Below are positions 57,101-64,000 of a stretch of 64,000 bases of DNA, in pieces. How positions within the stretch are numbered: the stretch's first letter is position 1; each line of letters starts with the position of its first letter. A program made the position numbers and the translations under genes. This stretch comes from Mytilisepta virgata (lineage: Eukaryota; Mollusca; Bivalvia; Mytilida; Mytilidae): assembly GCA_028015205.1 (NCBI GenBank), contig CM051521.1, forward strand, positions 92,418,513 through 92,482,512, given 5' to 3'. Under the pieces are notes generated by a model. It saw only the letters and a program-made list of their open reading frames with translations. It made no database searches and had not been told where the DNA came from.

Positions 57101-58550
57101 TCTACCATTTAATATTCTAATTTGTGATTGAATACACAATTCCAATTTATTTGTCCCATAATAATTTTTTATTTGAGTCTGAGTATTTCGCAAAAGCTGA
57201 ATATTATCAGGATCGGAGTTCTTGAATGTGTCTCACGTAATGAACATGGGTTTTTAAAATAGTTAATCCCAACATGCAGGATTGTTGTCTTCGCGTGTTG
57301 AAAACTGTTACAATAGTCCAAAGCCCCCAGGGATGTATAGGTGACCTGTTTGTGACATTGCCTATTAAAGAAGTTTAAGAGTTGCTTTATATCGATATCA
57401 TGACATATGGAGTGGTGGAGGAAAAGTATTTCGTAATCTTCGGATTGTTGTAAATCGTATTGATCCTTTTCATATGGCGATCCACTATTGGTAACTGTGG
57501 ATTGCCCCGGGTCAGGTGGTATGTTGTTGGTCTTATCAGATTCATTTGACACTTCAATATTACGATCCTTGCTTTTTGTTTCATGTTGATCAGAGTTATC
57601 TCTCTTTCCACCTGATTCAAGTTTGGCTTTGTGGGTTTTATGTTGCCAGGGCCCACCGTTTGCATCATATCTTACATGTTTCAATTCTGTTGTGCAAATC
57701 ATGGAATAATGGTATCATTCTCACTTAATCTTTTTTCGTACGATTTCTTCTGTACAGAGATCAATTCATCTGAATGGTGCACTTCGGACGTTAACCTCTC
57801 TATTTTTATTTCACATTGTATTTTCTCAGAGAGAAGGGACTGATTTTCAGCTTTTAGAGTTCGCCTTTCTGTTTCGTGCTCAGAAATGAGACTTTTCACT
57901 TTTTCGTTCTCCGTCTGATTTGAAGATTCAATTTGCCTTGTTAGATTCTTTATTTGAGCATCATTCTCAAGGATTTAATCTTGGAGAATTTGCATTTGTG
58001 TAGTTGGAATCATAAGGTATTCTAGCTTTAGCACTTATTCCATCTAATTTCAGTAGGGATTTTGCAAATTCGGCTTTCATTGATGATAGACAAGCTTTTC
58101 GTTATGTTATCTTGAACTTGAAGCGCTGAACTTTCAGTGATATCTATGGGGCCAAGTCTTTTGTAGTGATATAATTAGAGACTGACCCCGACACTGACCT
58201 ATCTTCATCCACTCCCTTTGTAGTGTCACTTCAGATTTTGCATTCAGATCGGTTTGGGTTCTGAGGATTTAAGGAATTCAAAGCTGATAAGTTGCCGGTC
58301 TTGCTCTGATTCTACACTAGTTTTGTTGACAGATTTCACATAAGTTTGCTCATTATCGGTCGGTAAATGTATCACTAGCTACAGTTTTAACAAATGTTTG
58401 TTGGTCGATAGATGAGGAGTTGTTTATAGGGAGTTGTGTAGTTTGACCAGAAGCGGGATCATTAAACTCCGTTTGATAATTGTCTTTTAATATCATACTA
58501 GCCTCGCTTGCAGTGTTTATGGACGCTAAATTGTCAACTTTGCTAAGACA
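54150..58550 (-). mobile_element. Nearly full-length decayed LINE (coiled coil, SGNH-like, APE endonuclease, RT)
   Basis: Reading 5' to 3' on the minus strand: a coiled-coil frame (57,899-57,700, KSLISEHETERRTLKAEN); a 177-codon frame (57,702-57,169) with LFLHHSICHDIDIKQLL and TTILHVGINYFKN, resembling the SGNH/GDSL-like domain of mollusc LINEs; the end of an APE-type endonuclease near 57,100-56,930 (SDTCPITVN, for SDHCPI); the RT active site LLYADDLVLLFNSS (YADD at 55,539-55,528); NVDKTKVMIFNKSG and AYKYLGIFF; then a terminal LCPFCKTEVEDEFHF at about 54,560. Frameshifts and stops separate these parts, so it is dead. A CR1/L2-type clade is likely from the architecture. Confidence 0.82.
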
Positions 58551-59397
58551 TTCAGCAAAATATTAGTCACAGAAAAGTTCATATTTTTTCCCTTGAAACA
58601 TTATTTTTCCCGTAGTAAGATAGAAAATAAATTTGAATATAAACTCGTCGTCACTCGCTCTTGATGCATCACTGACTTCAAATTCAGTATGTACTATTTT
58701 CTCATTATCTTTATGATCACGCTACACAACTTTTAGATTATCTTGAGAGCCAAGTGATGTTCGCGACTGTGGAAATCCACGCATGCATCCTCCTTTCAGA
58801 TGTAATAAAACAGGTATAGTTTGCAAGAGATTTGTAAACACACCTATCAATACTTTCAAACGGCATAATCCTACCACTGTTACTTTTTTGTCTGGATTTA
58901 TATTTAGTGCAAATTGAATAAAAGGAAGTAATATATTGAAAACTCATGTCATTTTTTGTGTTATTGGGAGCCGCCATATTGGCGTTCATCCAACTCGATT
59001 AAGATCAAGTTGTAAATGTTTGTATGATATTTCGATTATCACAGTGCTTATTTATGATATCTAGCACTACTTCTGACAGTTTAACCCCTATAATTGGTTA
59101 ATTTACTGGTACATCATGTCAATCTATTTTAACTTTGAGAGCAGAAATTCTTACGCCGTGTCTTACGTCGTGTTTACTTCTAAACTGGAAGTTAGACCCC
59201 CAGTTGTTCTATGACATTCTATTAAATTGTATTATAAGGGAGACAACTCCAATAGTCCTTCGTCTGTTTTTTTATTGCTTTTTTATATTCAGTCTCTTTT
59301 GTCGTGTTCTAAGACACATCCACAATGACGAGACGACCTTTATTGCCATTTTAATGTTATCATTTCACTCACGTAACATATATATATTTCAAGTGCA
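58550..59397. other. No gene recognised
   Basis: Possible 5' end of the LINE and unrelated spacer. Open frames of 83 and 113 codons exist; the downstream part of the forward one (59,135-59,476) runs into the dead C4-like exon and supplies its leader-like stretch. Confidence 0.4.
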
Positions 59398-59605
59398 CCA
59401 ATATGGACTCCTTAAGAATTGCAGTTTTGTGGTAATAGTTTTTGTCTTTACATATGAATGTTTTAAGAAACGATAGGTTCTGAACGACCCCGACGAGATA
59501 TTCAATTACTGAACAAGCAAAATGTTCAGCTCCCAAGTCGATTAAGTGCTATCGAGTCGGAGTTGGTGGCACAGAGGCTGAAAACCACACGTAAGGGTAA
59601 GAGCT
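59398..59605 (+). pseudogene. Degenerate C4-like first exon (third copy)
   Basis: A leader-like CSFVVIVFVFTYECFKKR is followed, after a stop, by VLNDPDEIFN. This parallels FYAVSCESKKQKR and LLNDPDVARDI of the intact gene at 26,053. The continuation QLLNKQNVQLPSRLSAIESE lies in another frame, with a heptad-like stretch and possible donor sites (GTAAGG, GGTAAG) at about 59,590-59,600. Similarity is clear in arrangement but weak in identity, so this copy is older than the one at 20,032. Confidence 0.5.
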
Positions 59606-59949
59606 CTAATGACGCAAATAATACTTAAAATCTATGAGTTGTATGAGGCTTACAGTTCTACTTTCTCATATAAAATATGAAATTTTACATTTGTAATACG
59701 AATATTATCAAAACAAGAGTTCAGTGAAAGGAAATTTGGAAACATGGGAGAACAAATTATAAAATGCCTTAAAAGGATATGTCATATCGTGTAATTAGTT
59801 AAATAAATCAATTTTTTGTCGTATGAATGTTCAACATGGACCCTCATCTGTTTTGGTTAACATTTATATTCCTCTTCATTTCTATGGTATCGTGAAAAAA
59901 AAACTGAAACATCTTTTAATGAACGACATGAAACAAACGTGATTATTTT

Positions 59950-60160
59950 AGCTTTCCAATTGTGAACCAAGTTCTCCATGCTATGGTGTGAACATTTCAC
60001 AGTTGATTTCTTACTGCCGTGCATGGGGTATATACGACTACTTTCTCCGAAGTGCGAGGTTGTTCTCACATACTTTTAAGATAGGGTTATGTTCAGTGCT
60101 TGTTGATTTCTTCACTGCAAAAATTTTACGTTTATCACCACCAATTGATTGGCCATTATG
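59950..60160 (+). mobile_element. Reverse-transcriptase fragment, family R (copy 4, short)
   Basis: The frame reads EPSSPCYGVNISQLISYCRA, then DYFLRSARLFSHTFK. It aligns with the SPAYGIYVSQLIRYSRAC and DFLDSVRLLTEKLL segments of copies 3 and 1. Only this C-terminal slice is preserved, between the two halves of the dead C4-like gene. Confidence 0.6.
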
Positions 60161-60349
60161 TAGTCTTTATCTCACGTATGAGAATAGATATCTTCAGAAA
60201 TATTTCACGTTTTCCTGGAATTTTCACCTCACCGGGTTTGAAACTTTATCGGCTTCCGTTAACTGAGATTGAGAGTATTATACTTTTTGACGATTCAATT
60301 GTTAATTAGGTATCATATCGTTATGTTTTAATATTCTTATATTTCTTTA

Positions 60350-60880
60350 AATGCATCAAACTTACCATAGAGGGGAATTAGTTTATTAGTTGAACAGGAA
60401 ATTACCTCTGCAGAAATATAAAGATGTACCAGAAAGGATCTTATTATGCATTTTATTATTTGGTTTATGAAAACAAAATGTATCTCTTTGGAGTAATTTT
60501 TTATGTTTCATTTGAAAGTTGAAATTATCTTTATAACTATTTGAAAAAGAGTATTGCACGCATTACTCTATAATAATACTTTACCATAGTCATGATAGTA
60601 AAAATAAAACATAAAAAAATGTTTGTGGATTCTACATTCACATACAATGAACAACAAGAAGGCGGTACCTTTAATCTTCTCTTTTTGTCAGAACATCCTG
60701 GACCATCCAACTTCAAGGTACATGGATATAACCGTTTGTTAAAATATATTTAGCACCTGATGCAGCCAACGAAAGTGTACAGAAGTACCAACACTCCTTT
60801 TCGCTAATAATAATTGGAACGAAAACTTTAACGATGGTCGGAAAAATAAATGTAATGGGATCAGTTCCTCGTCAACCGTA
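60350..60880 (+). pseudogene. Degenerate C4-like third exon with upstream intron (third copy)
   Basis: From about 60,350 the sequence follows 32,010-32,320 (GCATCAAACTTACCATAG against GCATCAACCTTGCCATAG). Then 60,658-60,880 matches exon 3: GGCGGTACCTTTAATCTTCT, CAGAACATCCTGGACCATCC, ACATGGATATA and AGAAGTACCAACACTC. A deletion removes the CAVC region, stops intervene, and the rest of the domain is missing. With 59,398 it is the wreck of a full gene copy; exon 2 was not seen. Confidence 0.8.
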
Positions 60881-61542
60881 AAACCGCGAACGTTTTTTTA
60901 TTTACAAAAACGATTAATTATTTACAAAAACGATTTATAAATGCGTGGTACTTGTAATGTTGTCCTCTTATGTCAGAAAATGATTATTTAATGAATAATT
61001 CTATAAACTATTTCTGAAAATGAATGTTAGTTTGTAAACACAACTCATATCTGAAAAAAAGAAAAAAACAATGGAATACAACGTACCCATGGAAAAAATT
61101 AATTTCATTTGTATCATAGGCAATAATGAGTTCTGAATAAGGGAATAAAAAAGATCATTTCCAGCTATTTCGGTCATCACGTGACGTCTGGTAGTACATA
61201 GGTGTCAAATAATGGCTGTCGATTTATCAATGCAAATCAATGGGACTTATTAATTAAATACCCATAAAGTATTTGTTATCGTGTGTTTGACACCATCCAA
61301 CCCCTCATTGTATAGCTTATCACTTGGTCGTTTTCGATATGTACTTTAAATCAGTCCAGGGCATAAACTTTTTGCTTCCAATTTCATTTGAATTTTTTGT
61401 GTTTAACGCCTAATAAATACATATAACATACGTGAATTTTGCATAAGGACTCATTTTCAAAAAATAATTTCGATGTTTTTCTCTTGATATTAAATACCAT
61501 CCAACCCCACAAAATAAAGTTAATATATAATAGAATATCATC
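60881..61542. other. No gene recognised
   Basis: AT-rich spacer. GACACCATCCAACCCC appears near 61,290 and ACCATCCAACCCC again at 61,497, a small unexplained repeat. Confidence 0.4.
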
Positions 61543-61824
61543 ATGAAAACCAATTCATTTCGGAACCCATTTTCCTGCTTCCAATTAAGGTTGAAATGTG
61601 TTATTTTTTACGATTGTTGTGAAATTATTCAAGATGGCGCCCATCCCAATCCGCTTCTACCTTGTCATAACAAAGTAAATATCGGTGACATTCCAAATTG
61701 TCGATTCCCAGATTGCCGCGTCCATTTAGCCGACACCCTGGAGACAGAACTAGACACGGGTCTGCGTTCCATAGACGATTACCTGGCAGCGATGCGACGA
61801 CATGTTGGTTACAAGAAGCACTAG
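61543..61824 (+). CDS. Candidate exon or small gene of unknown function
   Basis: A 93-codon frame ends LETELDTGLRSIDDYLAAMR, RHVGYKKH and TAG. Its last two thirds (about 61,630-61,815) are much richer in G+C than the surroundings, which is exon-like here, and an AATAAA follows near 61,938. Two other frames are open over the same stretch, and CCAAATTGTCG/CAGATTGCCG phrases echo the TCGGCAA repeat at 62,325, so a repeat origin is possible. I recognise no family. The true 5' boundary could be an acceptor within the frame. Confidence 0.3.
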   Translation: MKTNSFRNPFSCFQLRLKCVIFYDCCEIIQDGAHPNPLLPCHNKVNIGDIPNCRFPDCRVHLADTLETELDTGLRSIDDYLAAMRRHVGYKKH

Positions 61825-62324
61825 TGACAATTTGTGACAATTATTATTTCATTTTGTTGCTATCATGTGTCAAATATTTGCAATATATTCCATGTATATC
61901 CAATGCTTAAAATAGTGCTATAATATGCAGTGCTGAAAATAAATAATATATCTATAATAGTGTCTGTATTTTTTTTCTGTTTATTATCAACCTTTAATTC
62001 TGAAGGTGTTCCAATACAAGATGATTATATAGTAGAAAAAGGTCTGCCTTATTATCTCCCTTTTTTCTGGGAATTAGTATAAATTTCTCAGATGATCAGC
62101 GCGATTCAAGCTGGTACACTTTATATGTCATGCACAAGTTAATGCCCTAGAATACAGATGTTTATTGTTGGTTCATAACTTATGTTGTTGAGTTTATGCT
62201 ACACAATGACACACTTATAAACACATGTGTGCACTAACGATCATACACTTTGTTCTGTCGTTATCCAATACATCCATAATCGTCAATAGTAAACATGTTA
62301 GATGAAAATAAACCACATAGAAAA

Positions 62325-62470
62325 AAAAGAATTCGGCAATATGGGTTCGGCAAATTGGGACTGTCGGTAAAAATTGAAAATACAAAAATGTCGGCAAACC
62401 GGGGTTCGGCTATAAGGACTCGGCAATTTGGTGATCGGCAATTTGAGGTTCGGCAATCTGGCATGAATTC
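62325..62470. repeat. Short repeats of TTCGGCAATNTGGG
   Basis: About eight spaced copies of TCGGCAA with variable AT/GG tails (TTCGGCAATATGGG, TTCGGCAAATTGGG, ATCGGCAATTTGAGG) occur in 145 bp. This is a degenerate minisatellite of 13-17 bp. It is read through by open frames on both strands that are not genes. Confidence 0.7.
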
Positions 62471-63100
62471 TAAATATCGTCCATACTAGTAAATAGAATT
62501 AATTATATAAAATGTCAAATGTTTACAATATATAAATACAAAAAAAATAAATTATTAATTAAAAATAAATTAAAATATGACTTATCTAACATTTGAAATT
62601 ATATATTGTATTTAATTTCTGCATTCTTTATGACCCCCCTTACACACACACACACACCTTTATTAAAATGCTGCATTAATTAATGTTACTACATATTTCG
62701 AATGAAAAGTTTTTTAAAGTGAAGACGAAGAGTACGCGCTATAATCAATACAGAGTTATCGAAGTATGATAAATACCTGGCATGAACAGGACCAGTACAC
62801 AATAATTGGGTAGCCAGTTGATAAGTTTAAAAAGAGTTACCTAACTTAATTATGACCGAAATAGTTGCATATGCCGGTTTTCAGGTAAAAAAACTATTTT
62901 CTGGTGTGTTTGACATGCAACTGATTACTGCATTTTTCCAATTTGAAAAGTACTGAGATTATATTACTGCTGAAAAAAAAAACAATATATAACTAAATAT
63001 GAAAAAATTGTATTATTTTTTTCAACAAAATATGTGAAATTAAAAATAGTAATGGAAAACTCAATAATCTCAAGTATTTCATCAAATGTGTCAATTGAAA
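62471..63100. other. No gene recognised
   Basis: Very AT-rich, with a short (CA)n run at about 62,644. No exon or repeat boundary is identifiable. Confidence 0.45.
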
Positions 63101-63269
63101 TAATCATAATCTAAGGGTGTATAATTCGTATAGATATCCGCTTCCTGGTGAAACTCATTAATTTCATGTTCTCTTGTCCACTTTATATAAAATCCAATAG
63201 GATTTCGTTTTATTTACATAAAACATTATACCAGTGTTTTGTCACTTTTGTTTCCAAAAAAGAATTCAG
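63100..63269 (+). promoter_or_regulatory. Presumed receptor promoter and first exon, copy 2 (TATA box intact)
   Basis: It is homologous to 34,500-34,695: TTTCATGTTCTCTTGTCCAC, then TATATAAAA (63,184-63,192), then an exon-like stretch ending AATTCAG|GTAAGTTT (donor at 63,270). Transcription would start about 30 bp after the box. A short frame MKTTESDIKNITGAFC ending at a GTAAGT donor (about 63,427-63,475) follows and may be a coding exon. The gene it serves would lie to the right of the window. Confidence 0.45.
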
Positions 63270-63654
63270 GTAAGTTTCAGATCCTTATTCTTAAATACCA
63301 GTGAAGTATAAGGGTCAAGGTTGGATGGAAATCAAAAGACCATATACAGAGGTACAGAGACGAGACAAGTGCGTGAAAGGTAAATTAAGAACAATGACTA
63401 TAAAAGTATAAACCTAAAGAAATAAAATGAAAACAACCGAGAGTGATATTAAGAATATCACTGGAGCTTTTTGTGGTAAGTCTTTTTTTATTGATAAGTG
63501 CTTTTTGCGTATAAACTTGAACATTATACTTTTATATCGGCTTTGTTAAGGAGACAATTATGATTTCACCAACCGCCTGCTGGGTTAAAATAAAAATTGA
63601 TGTCGGTGTTACCGAAGAAAACATATTATGCATCAACAGTATGAATGTAGGAAA

Positions 63655-63740
63655 AAAAGTCACAGGAAAAAAGTGACGGATAAAAAGTCACAGGAAAAAA
63701 AGTCACAGGAAATAAAGTCACAGGAAAAAAAGTCACACTA
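63655..63740. repeat. AAAAAAGTCACAGG tandem repeat
   Basis: About six units of 13-18 bp (AAGTCACAGGAAAAA with variants AAGTGACGG) lie at the right end of the window. This is a simple minisatellite. Confidence 0.8.
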
Positions 63741-64000
63741 TATATTATTATATATGAAAATTGCAAACCATAAGCAACTTAAGGTTTTTTTATAATTTTT
63801 TCTATTTTTTTTTAAATACATAAACTGAATTTAAATGAATTATTTATTTTTTGTTAATAGTGATAAAAAATAACAATTTTTTACACAACTTTGCATAGTA
63901 AAAAAATTTAATTTATTTTGTTTGTATTTTATTTAAAAATGTTTTGTTTACTTATTTTAGAAGCCTTACTATTTGTTTTTTTTAACATTTTATGCCATCT

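Noticed and set aside
59135..59476. 113-codon frame as an independent gene
   Set aside because: Only its last part is meaningful, as the leader of a dead C4-like exon; the remainder lacks homology or splice context.

Overview
The window looks like nuclear DNA from a marine bivalve mollusc, probably a mussel. It is AT-rich, its genes are small and split by spliceosomal introns, and most of the sequence is decayed transposable elements. The identifiable proteins are a metazoan methionine-salvage enzyme, a secreted protein of the bivalve 'short-chain collagen C4-like' type, and a lectin-like membrane receptor. Several repeats carry the GTCCGTCC-type ends that I associate with bivalve genomes. 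I see no prokaryotic gene organisation, tRNA, rRNA or CRISPR array.

Three genes are supported, all on the + strand. (1) 1,610-8,175: seven exons of APIP/mtnB, methylthioribulose-1-phosphate dehydratase. The reading is intact, but the expected catalytic Glu is a Gln and the first coding exon was not found. (2) 26,053-32,794: a complete three-exon secreted protein of 245 aa. Its second intron holds a large inverted repeat array and a Penelope-like retroelement. (3) 37,458-49,311: nine exons of a type I membrane receptor with an N-terminal lectin-like segment, a WSC-type domain, a C-type-lectin-like domain, one transmembrane helix and a cytoplasmic tail built from an internal 92-residue duplication rich in Tyr-x-x-Pro motifs. 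A one-base deletion in the second repeat truncates the tail. One intron appears to use a GC-AG splice pair.

Broken copies show that this neighbourhood was built by segmental duplication. A copy of the gene 2 first exon lies at 20,032 and a copy of the APIP last exon at 21,243. Another gene 2 relic lies at 59,398-60,880. It is followed at about 63,100 by a copy of the presumed gene 3 promoter and first exon. The order fits tandem duplication of an APIP / C4-like / receptor block, and predicts another receptor copy just beyond the right edge.

The rest is mobile DNA. It includes CR1/L2-type LINE pieces (370-655, 16,995-17,227, 44,370-45,080 and a nearly full-length decayed one at 54,150-58,550), Penelope-like RT pieces (30,450-31,696, and four fragments of a second RT family at 24.2, 40.6, 51.2 and 59.95 kb), MITE-like elements with long inverted ends, a 13 x 51 bp minisatellite, and three hammerhead-ribozyme-like cores (20,405, 42,055, 45,580). 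Most other long open frames in the window have no coding support.
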